A stretch of DNA of 64,000 nucleotides, from NCBI RefSeq assembly GCF_014490575.1, contig NZ_CP061033.1, positions 806,001 through 870,000 of the forward strand, in the 5' to 3' direction. The DNA is from Corynebacterium zhongnanshanii. Its GTDB lineage: Bacteria > Actinomycetota > Actinomycetes > Mycobacteriales > Mycobacteriaceae. Position 1 is the stretch's first letter; the number at the start of each line of letters is the position of its first letter. The position numbers and the translations under genes are program-made. The notes beneath the pieces were generated by a model, which did no database searches, was not told the origin of the DNA, and saw only the letters and a list, made by a program, of their open reading frames with translations. This document shows positions 36,537 to 47,496 of the stretch, one piece after another.

Positions 36537-36552
36537 TAGAATAGGTGTTCAA
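36537..36552. promoter_or_regulatory. Possible LexA (SOS) box upstream of uvrA
   Basis: TAGAATAGGTGTTCAA matches 11 of 14 fixed positions of a TCGAACA-NN-TGTTCGA type actinobacterial SOS box. It lies 44 bases before the uvrA start. Confidence 0.4.
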
Positions 36553-36596
36553 TTAACTTCCGATGCCGATAACGATAGTTTGGATACTGATTTACT

Positions 36597-39500
36597 GTGG
36601 CTGATCAGCTAATTGTGCGCGGAGCACGTGAGCATAACCTCAAAGGCGTGGACATCGACCTGCCTCGTGACAAGATGATTGTCTTCACCGGCTTGTCCGG
36701 ATCGGGTAAGTCCTCCCTGGCCTTTGACACAATTTTTGCCGAAGGTCAGCGTCGGTATGTTGAGTCCTTAAGCTCCTACGCCCGCATGTTCCTCGGGCGG
36801 ATGGATAAGCCGGACGTAGAGCTGATCGAAGGGCTGTCCCCAGCGGTCTCCATCGATCAGAAGTCCACGAACCGCAACCCTCGGTCCACCGTGGGCACCG
36901 TGACGGAGATCTTCGACTATCTACGTCTGCTCTACGCACGCACCGGCACGCCGCACTGCCCCCAGTGTGGCGAGGTGATTCAGCGCCAGACTCCCCAGGA
37001 GATCGTGGATCAGATCCTTCAGATGGAGGAGGGGCTGAAGTTCCAGGTGCTGGCCCCCGTGGTGCGTACCCGCAAGGGCGAGTTTGTGGATCTCTTCGAG
37101 GACCTGGCGTCCCAGGGCTATTCCCGCGTGAAGGTGGATGGCGAGGTCCATCAACTCTCGAACCCGCCGAAGCTGGAAAAGCAGGTCAAGCACGATATCG
37201 ACGTGGTGGTGGATCGTCTTCAGGTCAAACCTAGCCAGAAGCAGCGCCTGACGGATTCCATCGAAACGGCACTGAACCTCGCCGATGGAATTGTGGTGCT
37301 GGACTTCGTGAGCCTGGATGAGAAGGATCCGGTCCGCTACCGTCGTTTCTCCGAAAAGATGGCCTGCCCCAACGGCCACGCCTTGGCGCTGGACGAGCTG
37401 GAGCCCAGGACGTTTTCCTTCAACTCGCCTTATGGTGCCTGCCCCACCTGCGACGGGTTGGGCACGGCCCTGGAAGTGGATGAGAAACTGGTCATCCCGG
37501 ACGAGGATGCCCCACTGAATAAGGCCATTGCACCGTGGGCGGGTTCCCCGAACTCCAAATACTTCGAGAAGCTCCTCGCGGCCTTGGGCAAGGAGCTGGG
37601 CTTTGATCCGAAGGCTCCGTACTCGGACCTGTCCGCTGCCCACAAGAAGGCTATTTTGAAGGGCCATTCCACGAAGATCACGGTGAACTTCCGCAATCGC
37701 TACGGACGTGGGCGCAACTACACCGCTCCGTTCGAGGGCGTGATGCCGTTTCTGACGCGCAAGCTGGACCAGACGGACTCCGAGGCGTCGAAGGAACGCT
37801 ACCTCTCCTACATGCGCGAGGTGCCCTGCAGCTCCTGTGGCGGCGCCCGCCTCAAGCCGGAGGTGCTGGCCGTCACCATCGCCGCTGGGGAGCGCCGCTT
37901 GAGCATTGCGGAGCTTGCTGATCTTTCTATTTCCGACGCCAGCGCGTTCCTCAATTCCCTCACACTCAATAAACGGGAGGAGATGATCGCGGGTGCTGTG
38001 CTGCGCGAGATTCAAGCTCGCCTTCGATTCCTGCTAGACGTGGGTCTGAACTATTTGTCGATGTCCCGATCAGCGGGGACATTGTCCGGTGGCGAGGCAC
38101 AACGCATTCGCCTGGCCACGCAGATCGGCTCTGGCCTCGCCGGCGTGCTGTACGTGTTGGATGAGCCGTCGATCGGTCTGCATCAGCGCGACAACGAACG
38201 CCTGATCCACACCCTGGAGCATCTGCGCGACCTGGGTAACACCCTGATCGTGGTGGAGCATGATGAGGACACGATCCGCACCGCCGACTGGCTCGTGGAC
38301 ATCGGGCCGCGCGCCGGTGAGTTTGGTGGTGAAGTGGTCTACCAGGGCGCCCCGGCTGGAATTCTTGAGTGCGAGGAGTCGGTGACCGGCCACTACCTGT
38401 CCGGGAAGAAGGTGCTCGCGGTTCCTTCTTCGCGCCGGGAGGTGGATCGTGAGCGGATGCTCTCGGTGCGCGGCGCGGAGGAGAACAACCTCAAGGGCGT
38501 GGACGTGTCCTTCCCGCTGGGCGTGTTGACCGTGGTCACGGGCGTGTCTGGTTCCGGTAAGTCCTCCCTGGTCAATGGGATTCTGGCCAAGGTGTTGGCC
38601 AACAACCTGAATCGCTCCCGCGTGGTTCCTGGCCACCACAAGCGCGTGGACGGCCTGGAGCACCTGGACAAGTTGGTCCAGGTGGACCAAAGTCCGATTG
38701 GACGTACTCCGCGGTCCAATCCGGCAACGTACACCGGCGTGTTCGATAAGATCCGCAAGCTCTTCGCGGAGACCACCGAAGCGAAAGTTCGTGGATACGG
38801 TCCGGGACGCTTCTCCTTTAACGTCAAGGGTGGGCGCTGCGAGGCCTGCCACGGCGACGGAACGCTGAAGATCGAGATGAACTTCCTGCCGGATGTGTAC
38901 GTGCCGTGTGAGGTGTGCCAGGGTGCTCGCTATAACCGCGAGACGCTGGAAGTCACATACAAGGGCAAGAACATCGCCGAGGTTCTGGACCTTCCGATCA
39001 CCGACGCCGCGGAGTTCTTTGAACCCGTTACGTCCATCTCTCGCTACCTCAATACGTTGGTGGATGTGGGCTTGGGCTATGTCCGTCTGGGACAGGCCGC
39101 CACCACGCTGTCCGGTGGTGAGGCGCAGCGCGTGAAGCTGGCCGCCGAATTGCAGAAGCGCTCGAACGGCCGCACCATCTACATCCTGGATGAGCCCACC
39201 ACGGGCCTGCATTTTGAGGACATCCGGAAACTAATGCTGGTGATCCAGGGGCTGGTGGACAAGGGCAACAGCGTGCTCATCATCGAGCACAACCTGGATG
39301 TCATCAAGGCTGCAGACTGGATTGTGGACATGGGTCCCGAGGGAGGATCCGGTGGAGGCACCGTGGTGGCCGAGGGAACTCCGGAGTACGTGGCCCGCGT
39401 GGAGGGTTCCTACACAGGTCACTACCTCCGCCCTCTGCTGGAGAAGTCCCACACGGAGGAGCGCACGGATGACCGCGCACGAGACAAGGAGAACGCATAG
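36597..39500 (+). CDS. uvrA: Excinuclease ABC subunit A
   Basis: Damage-recognition ATPase of nucleotide excision repair, 967 residues. Two ABC units are visible: Walker [10 protein letters not shown] (about 31–39) and GVSGSGKSS (about 654), and signatures [12 protein letters not shown] and [12 protein letters not shown]. Zinc modules appear as CPQC, CSSCGG and the [14 protein letters not shown] pair. GTG 36597 starts the standard N-terminus ([18 protein letters not shown]). The SulP gene begins on the base after its stop. Confidence 0.97.
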   Translation: MADQLIVRGAREHNLKGVDIDLPRDKMIVFTGLSGSGKSSLAFDTIFAEGQRRYVESLSSYARMFLGRMDKPDVELIEGLSPAVSIDQKSTNRNPRSTVGTVTEIFDYLRLLYARTGTPHCPQCGEVIQRQTPQEIVDQILQMEEGLKFQVLAPVVRTRKGEFVDLFEDLASQGYSRVKVDGEVHQLSNPPKLEKQVKHDIDVVVDRLQVKPSQKQRLTDSIETALNLADGIVVLDFVSLDEKDPVRYRRFSEKMACPNGHALALDELEPRTFSFNSPYGACPTCDGLGTALEVDEKLVIPDEDAPLNKAIAPWAGSPNSKYFEKLLAALGKELGFDPKAPYSDLSAAHKKAILKGHSTKITVNFRNRYGRGRNYTAPFEGVMPFLTRKLDQTDSEASKERYLSYMREVPCSSCGGARLKPEVLAVTIAAGERRLSIAELADLSISDASAFLNSLTLNKREEMIAGAVLREIQARLRFLLDVGLNYLSMSRSAGTLSGGEAQRIRLATQIGSGLAGVLYVLDEPSIGLHQRDNERLIHTLEHLRDLGNTLIVVEHDEDTIRTADWLVDIGPRAGEFGGEVVYQGAPAGILECEESVTGHYLSGKKVLAVPSSRREVDRERMLSVRGAEENNLKGVDVSFPLGVLTVVTGVSGSGKSSLVNGILAKVLANNLNRSRVVPGHHKRVDGLEHLDKLVQVDQSPIGRTPRSNPATYTGVFDKIRKLFAETTEAKVRGYGPGRFSFNVKGGRCEACHGDGTLKIEMNFLPDVYVPCEVCQGARYNRETLEVTYKGKNIAEVLDLPITDAAEFFEPVTSISRYLNTLVDVGLGYVRLGQAATTLSGGEAQRVKLAAELQKRSNGRTIYILDEPTTGLHFEDIRKLMLVIQGLVDKGNSVLIIEHNLDVIKAADWIVDMGPEGGSGGGTVVAEGTPEYVARVEGSYTGHYLRPLLEKSHTEERTDDRARDKENA

Positions 39501-41048
39501 GTGGACGCGCTGGATACACACGCGATTCAGCGAGGCTCCCACGAAGAAGGTCCAGCTCCCACCGGGATCGTGAGTTCATTTGGCTATGCCGTAAGTTCGC
39601 CCTCGCGGATCCGGAAGGAACTCTTCGGCGGTCTGGCGGTTGCCCTGGCCTTGATCCCTGAGGTGTTGAGCTTCTCCATTCTGGCCGGGATGGATCCCAA
39701 GGTTGGGCTCTTCGCCTCCGTGATCATGATGATGTCCATCGCCTTCACGGGAGGCCGACCGGCCATGGTGTCTGCCGCCGCGGGATCCGTGGCCGTGGTG
39801 ATCGCCCCACTGTCTGCCAGCCACGGAGTGGACTACGTTGTCGCCGCGGTGCTCCTTGCCGGAGCGTTGCAGGTCATTTTGTCTGCTGTCGGAGTGGCCA
39901 AGCTGATGCGCTTCATTCCCCGTAGTGTGATGCTGGGCTTTGTGAACGCGCTGGGCATCCTCATGCTGACCGCACAGATGGATCACCTCATCGACGTGCC
40001 CTGGCTGGTCTACGCGCTCGTGGCGGTGGGGCTGGTCATCATGTTGGGACTGCCGCGTCTGACCACGGTCATTCCCGCGCCGCTGGTCACGATCTTCATC
40101 CTGACAGGAGCCGTGTGGGCCTTCGGATGGAACGTGCCAGATGTGGCGGACCAAGGGGAGCTGCCCACCTCGCTGCCGGGCTTGTTCCTTCCGGATGTTC
40201 CCCTCACCCTGGACACCCTGTCGGTGCTGGCACCGTACGTCGTGGGTGTGGCGCTGGTGGGACTACTGGAGTCCCTGCTCACCGCGAAACTGGTGGATGA
40301 CATCACGGACGTTCACTCCGATAAGACCCGTGAATCCTACGGGCAGGGCGTGGGAAATATCTTGTCTGCCCTGATCGGCGGCATTGGTGTGTGCGCCATG
40401 ATCGGCCAGACCATGATTAACGTCAAGAGCGCTCAGGCGCGCACGCGTCTGTCCACGTTCATGGGTGGAGTATTCCTCCTCGTCCTCATTCTCCTGCTTG
40501 GCGACACCGTCGGCCGGATTCCCATGGCCGCCCTCGTGGCCGTCATGATCATCGTTGCAGGAACCACCATCAACTGGCATTCGATCGCGCCGACCACTCT
40601 GAAGCAGATGCCGCTGTCCGAAACGCTGGTGATGCTGATCACCGTGGCGGCGACGTTGCTGACGGACAATCTGGCCATCGGGGTGTTCTGTGGTGTGCTC
40701 ACCGCTATGGTGGCGTTCGCCCGTCGGATTGCACACCTCGTGACGGTGGAGAGACGCGTGGATGAGGGTGAGCCCGGCGTCGTTACTTATGAAGTCACGG
40801 GGCAGCTCTTTTTCGCATCATCGAACGACCTGGTGTACTCCTTCGAGTACGCCGAGGACCAGCTCAGCGGCGTGGATCAGGTGATTATTGATTTGACCAT
40901 GGCAGAGATTTGGGATGCGTCTACCGTGGCGACGCTGGATAGCGTGCATAGAAAATACGCTCAGCGAGACCTGAGCGTAGAGATGAAGGGACTCGACGGG
41001 GAGTCCCAACGCCGTCTGGATCTGCTGAGCGGAAAGCTAGGGGAGTAG
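39501..41048 (+). CDS. SulP-family anion transporter with STAS domain
   Basis: Membrane transporter of 515 residues for sulfate, bicarbonate or another inorganic anion. About 10–12 membrane helices cover residues 35–410, with ALIPEVLSFSILAGMDPKVGLFAS in the first two, and a C-terminal STAS domain spans about 425–510. GTG 39501 abuts the uvrA stop with no spacer, so it relies on coupling. Bicarbonate is a common substrate in this group, but nothing here proves it. Confidence 0.92.
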   Translation: MDALDTHAIQRGSHEEGPAPTGIVSSFGYAVSSPSRIRKELFGGLAVALALIPEVLSFSILAGMDPKVGLFASVIMMMSIAFTGGRPAMVSAAAGSVAVVIAPLSASHGVDYVVAAVLLAGALQVILSAVGVAKLMRFIPRSVMLGFVNALGILMLTAQMDHLIDVPWLVYALVAVGLVIMLGLPRLTTVIPAPLVTIFILTGAVWAFGWNVPDVADQGELPTSLPGLFLPDVPLTLDTLSVLAPYVVGVALVGLLESLLTAKLVDDITDVHSDKTRESYGQGVGNILSALIGGIGVCAMIGQTMINVKSAQARTRLSTFMGGVFLLVLILLLGDTVGRIPMAALVAVMIIVAGTTINWHSIAPTTLKQMPLSETLVMLITVAATLLTDNLAIGVFCGVLTAMVAFARRIAHLVTVERRVDEGEPGVVTYEVTGQLFFASSNDLVYSFEYAEDQLSGVDQVIIDLTMAEIWDASTVATLDSVHRKYAQRDLSVEMKGLDGESQRRLDLLSGKLGE

Positions 41049-41073
41049 GGGCGCCCGGTGGCGTGGGGAGTGT

Positions 41074-41769
41074 CTAGATGCTGGACACCGCGTCCTCACC
41101 GTCGATGAACTCCAGTGGGCTCTGGGATGGAAACTCATCGCGGCCCACCAGCTCGGTCACCACGTCGGCTACGAGCTCACGGGAGGTCTTCACCTGAGAT
41201 TCCTCCGGAAGAGCATCCTTGTTCAGAGGCTGTGGCAGGACGGTGATGCCTGCAGCGTCCTCATCTGTCAAGGTTGCAGGACCCAGGATGAAGTAGGGCA
41301 GCGAGGTTTCGGCCAGGCGAAGGTCCACAGCCTTCTTGGACTCCACGTAGGCGTACCAGGATTCGGAGGATTCCTCAGCCGTGTTCGTGGTGGCGCCGAG
41401 GTAAGAAATCATGAAGTACCGCGGTACGTGGCGGCCCTCGGACTGGAGCTTCTCCAAGGCCTCGATGGTGGCGAGGGCGCCGTCGCGGTCAACGGCCCAG
41501 GTGACGTCCGCGCCACCGCGGCCACCGTTGCCGGCTCCCCAGATAACATCATCGAAGGACGTCAGGAGGTCAGCCCATTCCTCTACGCTGAGCTTGGTGA
41601 TGTCAGCCAGCACAACCTCGCCGCCGACTTCGTTGATGTCGGCGGTGTAGTCAGGATTGCGCACGAGGGAGTGAACCTCGTGGCCCTGCGCAGAGAGTTT
41701 CTTGGTGGACAGCAGTCCAATCTTTCCGTGGCCACCGATGTACAGAACCTTCTTCGTTGATGTAGTCAT
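41074..41769 (-). CDS. NAD(P)-binding protein of the atypical SDR family
   Basis: Rossmann-fold protein of 231 residues. The N-terminal nucleotide site VLYIGGHGKIGLLSTKKL and the WGAGNGGRGG loop are like those of NmrA/SDR_a5-type proteins, and YAYVESKKAVD supplies the Tyr/Lys pair. The function is unknown. It starts 37 bases after the end of the DUF2339 gene on the same strand. Confidence 0.85.
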   Translation of the reverse strand: MTTSTKKVLYIGGHGKIGLLSTKKLSAQGHEVHSLVRNPDYTADINEVGGEVVLADITKLSVEEWADLLTSFDDVIWGAGNGGRGGADVTWAVDRDGALATIEALEKLQSEGRHVPRYFMISYLGATTNTAEESSESWYAYVESKKAVDLRLAETSLPYFILGPATLTDEDAAGITVLPQPLNKDALPEESQVKTSRELVADVVTELVGRDEFPSQSPLEFIDGEDAVSSI

Positions 41770-41806
41770 ATTTTCGACTGTACCGACGGATTAGTTGACG
41801 TGCCAC

Positions 41807-43735
41807 CTATTTTTGAGGGGATGAGTGTTGATGCCGTTCGCGTAAGCCCGCTGCCAGCAAGAGCAGCGAACCGCAGGCAATGAACGCGATGACCTGAACC
41901 ACGCCACCCAGCACCGAAAGATCCCAGAAGATCAACTTCAGGAATGCAACCACGATGACCCCGAGGCCAGTCGAGGTGACACCGCGATGCAGAACCACAA
42001 TTCCTAGCACAATCCACAGAAGCGAAATGACGGTGTGTGCCAGCATGAAGCTCATGTGACCGTTGTGGACCAGCTGAAACAGCGCTGGAATGCACGCGGA
42101 ACTCGTAACGAGTGCGACAAAGCCAGCCATGATGGGCGCGGGCTGGTTCAAGGTGATGAGGCTCTTCCAGTGAACCGCCGCATAGGCCAACGCCACTGAG
42201 GTGGCCACCAGAACAACGGGCGCGGCCGGGAGTAGCGTGTCTTCGTAGTGGAACCACGAGGCGAGTGCGTGTGGGTAGGCAGTGATCACCACAGCGATGA
42301 GGCAATACACCACCAGGGCATGCGGAACCCTAGCTCGAACAGCGACAAGAACCGAGGTGAGGGCCGCCACTCCCACTCCGGACAGGATGGACAGCGGACT
42401 GGTGAACGGCTGAGAGTAAAAGTTCACCACCAGTGCCGTAGCCAAGCCGCCCAGGTTCATGGCCAGCGCCAGAGACACGCATCGCTCATGTGCCTGCGGG
42501 CTATTGACGGCGATCATGGTGATCGCGGTGGAAAAAGTAGAGGCAACCAGCGCATAGATCACTGCCGCCAGAGGTTCCTCGAGCACCAGGAGAGCTACCG
42601 GTGTGACCGTGATAGCGATTGTGGTGAATGCGCTGTCCCGTGCAGGCAATTCCTCCGAGCGGAACGCCAGAACGGTGAGAATAATCAACGCCAAGGAGCC
42701 CAGAACAAAGAGAGTTGGCACGCTGGACAGTGCCAGGACCATGCCGGCCACGTACACAATCGTGGCCGTGATATTCAGATTTTTCCATGCGTGACCCCAC
42801 CGAGCGGCAAAGCCGATCAGCGCGCTGAGCGCCACCGATGCTGAAAAGTACATACTCTGCGGCACCGTGAAGTGCCCCTCGGCCAGAACCATGAGGGCAA
42901 TGGGAACGATAAAGATCGGCGATAGAGCTGTGACGATGACCGCGAGAGTCTCGTGCTTCCACACAAACGCCAACGCAGTACCGAGGGCGCAGATCCCGCT
43001 GATGAGAACCGCACCCACTTCGGGTGTCAGCCACTCAATGCCGTACACAGCAATCCACACATCGACCAGGCCACCCATCACGCCGACGATGACAAGGCTC
43101 GGCGCCAGAACATCCGGCATCTTGCGGGCGTGCGTCACCACGCCCGCAGCGATGAAAGCAGCGCACAGAACTCCCGCGAGACACACCATCATCTGCGGAG
43201 TGATGAACCCGGACGCCAAGGCAAGGGCTGCGCAAAAGACCAGACCGATGATGGTGATGATGGACCCGAAGATCGCCAGAATACGAGTGGTGTTGAACTC
43301 TATGCTCCGGCGAGGAAAACGATGGCCGACTGCGCCGGTGGTGCTCGATGGCTGCACAGACGCACCGGCAGGCGGCCTGTGGAACACAGAGCCCCCGCCT
43401 CCTGGTGTGCGGCGAGAGGGGAGAGAGGTGGGCGTCGAAGAATGGGATTGAGGAAACGCCGGAAGTCCCCGCGGCGGGCGCGCGATGGATTGAGCGGGTT
43501 CGCTGGGTGCAGCTGCGGGCTGCGGCGTAACGGACACGGGCTGCGGTGTGACAGTTGCGGGTTGAGGTTCAGCAGCCGCAGACTGATCGGCAGCGAGCGT
43601 GGACTGAGCACGGATAAAGCGATCAATGCGAACGGCTAGTTGTGACTGGGCCGTGCTGTTGGCCTTGAGAATCCTGCTGATGTCTCGAAGTATCTGATCG
43701 GTTGTGGCAGTGGTCGTGGATTCACTAGTGTTCAT
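41807..43735 (-). CDS. DUF2339 polytopic membrane protein
   Basis: Protein of 642 residues. A cytoplasmic N-terminus of about 150 residues is rich in Pro, Gln, Ser and Ala (repeated VTPQPA units near residues 58–75). It is followed by some 16 closely packed hydrophobic helices and a short charged tail. This matches DUF2339 membrane proteins of actinobacteria, whose role is unknown. ATG 43735 starts the gene. It is divergent from the infC operon. Confidence 0.85.
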   Translation of the reverse strand: MNTSESTTTATTDQILRDISRILKANSTAQSQLAVRIDRFIRAQSTLAADQSAAAEPQPATVTPQPVSVTPQPAAAPSEPAQSIARPPRGLPAFPQSHSSTPTSLPSRRTPGGGGSVFHRPPAGASVQPSSTTGAVGHRFPRRSIEFNTTRILAIFGSIITIIGLVFCAALALASGFITPQMMVCLAGVLCAAFIAAGVVTHARKMPDVLAPSLVIVGVMGGLVDVWIAVYGIEWLTPEVGAVLISGICALGTALAFVWKHETLAVIVTALSPIFIVPIALMVLAEGHFTVPQSMYFSASVALSALIGFAARWGHAWKNLNITATIVYVAGMVLALSSVPTLFVLGSLALIILTVLAFRSEELPARDSAFTTIAITVTPVALLVLEEPLAAVIYALVASTFSTAITMIAVNSPQAHERCVSLALAMNLGGLATALVVNFYSQPFTSPLSILSGVGVAALTSVLVAVRARVPHALVVYCLIAVVITAYPHALASWFHYEDTLLPAAPVVLVATSVALAYAAVHWKSLITLNQPAPIMAGFVALVTSSACIPALFQLVHNGHMSFMLAHTVISLLWIVLGIVVLHRGVTSTGLGVIVVAFLKLIFWDLSVLGGVVQVIAFIACGSLLLLAAGLRERHQHSSPQK

Positions 43736-44102
43736 GTGTCCCCCTTAGACACGACGCGTGTGAAATAGTTTTGAGAGGGATCATAGCTGAATCGCTGGAG
43801 AAATGACCAGGGGTAATTTGTTTAGAGTAGGCAGGGGTGCTACACTATCGGCACTACCGTTCAAGATCTGTTCGAGATTCGACTGAAAATATCGATACAG
43901 CTCTTGACTGCAAAGTGGAGTTTCTCCCACCTCGTGACCACCACCGGACAGTCGGATTGGACTTGGGCTCAGGTAAACCATGCATATTCGTGCGCATGTC
44001 GCCATGGATGGCGAGTCATCGCAGAAAGCATCGTGCATGGGGGGATTCATTACTTTTCAGAAAAGCGGTAACACATGTAACCACTGCTACTGAGGAGTTC
44101 AC
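43736..44102 (+). promoter_or_regulatory. infC–rpmI–rplT promoter and long 5' leader
   Basis: This 367-base gap holds TTGTTT (43818–43823) and TACACT (43841–43846) with a 17-base spacer, giving a start near 43853 and a leader of about 250 bases before infC. The leader contains small inverted repeats (for example TCGCCATGGATGGCGA near 43999) and a short ORF. Operons of this type are controlled by L20 or IF-3 in other bacteria; whether this leader does so is inference. GAGGAG before infC is the ribosome-binding site. Confidence 0.6.
43980..44093 (+). CDS. Possible 37-residue leader peptide before infC
   Basis: Short ORF starting ATG 43980 (MHIRAHVAMD) and ending CNHCY with TGA at 44091–44093, in the same frame as infC and nine bases before its ATT. 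Its stop codon overlaps the infC ribosome-binding site. A weak AGG lies six bases upstream of its start. It may be chance. Confidence 0.3.
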   Translation: MHIRAHVAMDGESSQKASCMGGFITFQKSGNTCNHCY

Positions 44103-44624
44103 ATTAGCGCTGAAGCTCGCATCAACGACCGAATCCGAGTCCCTGAGGTCCGACTCGTCGGTCCAGGCGGAGAACAGGTTGGCATCGTCAAGACCGACGA
44201 CGCACGCAAGCTGGCCTATGAAGCAGACCTCGATCTTGTTGAGGTCGCCCCGAACGCAAAGCCGCCCGTGGCGAAGATCATGGACTACGGCAAGTTCAAA
44301 TACGAGCAGGCTCAAAAGGCCCGCGAGTCTCGTAAGAACCAGCAGCAGACTGTGGTGAAGGAGCAGAAGTTCCGCCCGAAGATTGACGACCACGACTACG
44401 AAACCAAGAAGAACAACGTAGTGCGGTTCCTCGATAAGGGCTCCAAGGTCAAGGTCACCATCATGTTCCGCGGACGTGAGCAATCCCGTCCCGAGCTGGG
44501 CTTCCGTCTGCTGGAGCGCCTCGCCAACGACGTGCAAGAACACGGCGTTGTGGAGACCCGCGCCAAGCAAGACGGCCGCAACATGACGATGGTTCTTGGC
44601 CCAGTCCGCAAGGGCAAGAAGTAA
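44103..44624 (+). CDS. infC: Translation initiation factor IF-3, ATT start codon
   Basis: Factor of 173 residues that binds the 30S subunit and proofreads initiation. The conserved N-terminus [27 protein letters not shown] begins at ATT 44103, five bases after GAGGAG; no ATG or GTG in frame gives the whole N-domain, and the next ATG at 44283 falls past it. AUU initiation is known from Escherichia coli infC, where IF-3 represses its own synthesis. C-domain motifs [12 protein letters not shown] and [13 protein letters not shown] are present. rpmI and rplT follow. Confidence 0.95.
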   Translation: MSAEARINDRIRVPEVRLVGPGGEQVGIVKTDDARKLAYEADLDLVEVAPNAKPPVAKIMDYGKFKYEQAQKARESRKNQQQTVVKEQKFRPKIDDHDYETKKNNVVRFLDKGSKVKVTIMFRGREQSRPELGFRLLERLANDVQEHGVVETRAKQDGRNMTMVLGPVRKGKK

Positions 44625-44682
44625 GTAGTTCCGATCAGATCTCTGGTCACCACTCGACTAATTAATTGAGGATTTCACCAAC

Positions 44683-44877
44683 ATGAAGCAGAAGACTCAC
44701 AAGGGCACCGCTAAGCGCGTGAAGATCACCGGCTCCGGTAAACTGCGCCGCGAGCAGGCTAACCGCCGTCACTTGCTGGAGGGCAAGCCTTCCCGTCGTA
44801 CTCGTCGTCTGAAGGGCACCGAGGATGTAGCCCCTGCGGACACCAAGCGCATCAAGCGTCTGCTGGGTAAGGCTTAA
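44683..44877 (+). CDS. rpmI: 50S ribosomal protein L35
   Basis: Basic protein of 64 residues with the family start [20 protein letters not shown] and C-terminal [12 protein letters not shown] lies 11 bases upstream of the ATG. It is the second gene of the infC–rpmI–rplT operon. Confidence 0.97.
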   Translation: MKQKTHKGTAKRVKITGSGKLRREQANRRHLLEGKPSRRTRRLKGTEDVAPADTKRIKRLLGKA

Positions 44878-44950
44878 TCGCCTCTTCACTAGACCCCAGT
44901 AAAGAAACTGCCCCACTAGAACCACACAACTAAGTAAAGGACGTATCACC

Positions 44951-45334
44951 GTGGCACGTGTCAAGCGCTCAGTGAACGCTAAGAAGAAGCGTCGCGAAGT
45001 ACTCAACTCCGCAAAGGGCTACCGTGGTCAGCGCTCCCGCCTGTACCGCAAGGCTAAGGAGCAGATGCTCCACTCCAAGACCTACGAGTTCCGCGACCGT
45101 CGCGCTCGTAAGGGCGACTTCCGCAAGCTGTGGATCCAGCGCATCAACGCAGGTGCACGCCAGAACGGCATCACCTACAACCGCCTGATCCAGGGTCTGC
45201 GCCTGGCCGAGATCGAGGTTGACCGCAAGATCCTGGCTGAGTTGGCTGTCAACGACTTCGACGCATTCACCGCTCTGTGCGACGCTGCCAAGGCAGCTCT
45301 GCCAGAGGACGTGAACGCTCCAGCTGCCCAGTAA
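44951..45334 (+). CDS. rplT: 50S ribosomal protein L20
   Basis: Early assembly protein of 127 residues that binds 23S rRNA. It begins [27 protein letters not shown] and keeps the [13 protein letters not shown] and YNRLIQGL motifs. The start is GTG 44951 after an AAAGGA site. L20 represses this operon in some bacteria by binding its leader. Confidence 0.97.
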   Translation: MARVKRSVNAKKKRREVLNSAKGYRGQRSRLYRKAKEQMLHSKTYEFRDRRARKGDFRKLWIQRINAGARQNGITYNRLIQGLRLAEIEVDRKILAELAVNDFDAFTALCDAAKAALPEDVNAPAAQ

Positions 45335-45352
45335 GAGTCAGCGAGGAATACA

Positions 45353-45397
45353 CCCCGCCTCGGGTCGGCATTTCGTGCCGTCCGACGCGGGGTTTCG
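45353..45397 (+). terminator. rho-independent terminator of the infC operon
   Basis: A long interrupted stem (CCCCGC ... GCGGGG outer, CGGCA/TGCCG inner, TTTCG loop) is followed by TTTCGT. It ends the ribosomal protein operon before the methyltransferase gene. Confidence 0.8.
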
Positions 45398-45449
45398 TGC
45401 ATCATGGGCTCGGTATGGAACGAACCACATGTCCAGTACAGTAGAGAGC

Positions 45450-46295
45450 ATGTCTGAGACAGAGCTGTTCACGGAGCGAACACCACGAGTGGTGAAAGCC
45501 GCAAAGCTTCACCGCGCCGCAGCCCGCAGAAAAATGGGGGCCTTCCTGGCGGAAGGGGAGAACTCGGTAGAAGCCGCCGTAGCCACCGGCTCCGCCACCG
45601 ATCTCTTTCTCACCGAAGCCGCAGCCGAGCGCTTCGAGCCCATCGTGCGCAGCGCGAAGTACCTCAACATCTACACTCATTTCATCACTGAGCGTGCCGC
45701 GAAGCACCTCTCGGATACCGTGCACACCACTGGCATTTTCGCCGTGTGCAAGCCTGTGTTGTGGAGCGTGGACAAGGCCTTGGCGGGTCGGCCGCAGCTC
45801 GTCAGCGTTCCCGTTGAAACCAATGATCCCGGAAACGCCGGCACGCTCATCCGCGTCGCCGACGCGATGGGTGCCGATGCCTGCATTTTTGCCGGTGAGT
45901 CAGTCGATCCGCAATCTCCCAAGGCTGTGCGTTCCACTGCTGGATCCCTGTTCCATCTGCCCGTCGCGCGCCACACCGGCATCAAGGACGTCCTGGGCCG
46001 CCTGCGGGCGCATGGTCTGCAGATTGTGGCCACGTCGGCCGATGGGGAGGTGAGCCTCGACCACGCCGGCGATCTGTTGTCCAAGCCCACCGCATGGCTG
46101 TTCGGCAACGAAGCCCATGGGCTCGGTGAGGAACTTCTTGCAGAGGCAGACGTGCGCGTGCGCATCCCCATCCGGGGACGGGCGGAATCGCTGAACCTCG
46201 CGACGGCGGCGTCGATATGTCTCTATGAATCCGCGAAGGCCTTGAGTTCGGGCGACGACGGCGACGATCATGCCGCCTTGGACCCCCTCGTCTGA
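45450..46295 (+). CDS. TrmH/SpoU-family RNA 2'-O-methyltransferase
   Basis: SPOUT-class enzyme of 281 residues that methylates rRNA or tRNA with SAM. An N-terminal substrate-binding region covers about 1–95; the knot motifs are NDPGNAGTLIRVADAMGAD, LFGNEAHGL and RAESLNLATAASICLYE. The target nucleotide is unknown. ATG 45450 follows AGAGAG; ATG 45429 is an alternative. The position between rplT and pheS is seen in many actinobacteria. Confidence 0.92.
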   Translation: MSETELFTERTPRVVKAAKLHRAAARRKMGAFLAEGENSVEAAVATGSATDLFLTEAAAERFEPIVRSAKYLNIYTHFITERAAKHLSDTVHTTGIFAVCKPVLWSVDKALAGRPQLVSVPVETNDPGNAGTLIRVADAMGADACIFAGESVDPQSPKAVRSTAGSLFHLPVARHTGIKDVLGRLRAHGLQIVATSADGEVSLDHAGDLLSKPTAWLFGNEAHGLGEELLAEADVRVRIPIRGRAESLNLATAASICLYESAKALSSGDDGDDHAALDPLV

Positions 46296-46336
46296 GCGTC
46301 TGTGATGCCCAGCGGGTATGATTATTTCGTTAATAA

Positions 46337-47443
<1,107 letters not shown>

Positions 47444-47496
47444 TCCTAGGCGAACGTAGATCTTCGCAGGGTAAAAGAAAAGGAATTAAGAACAAC

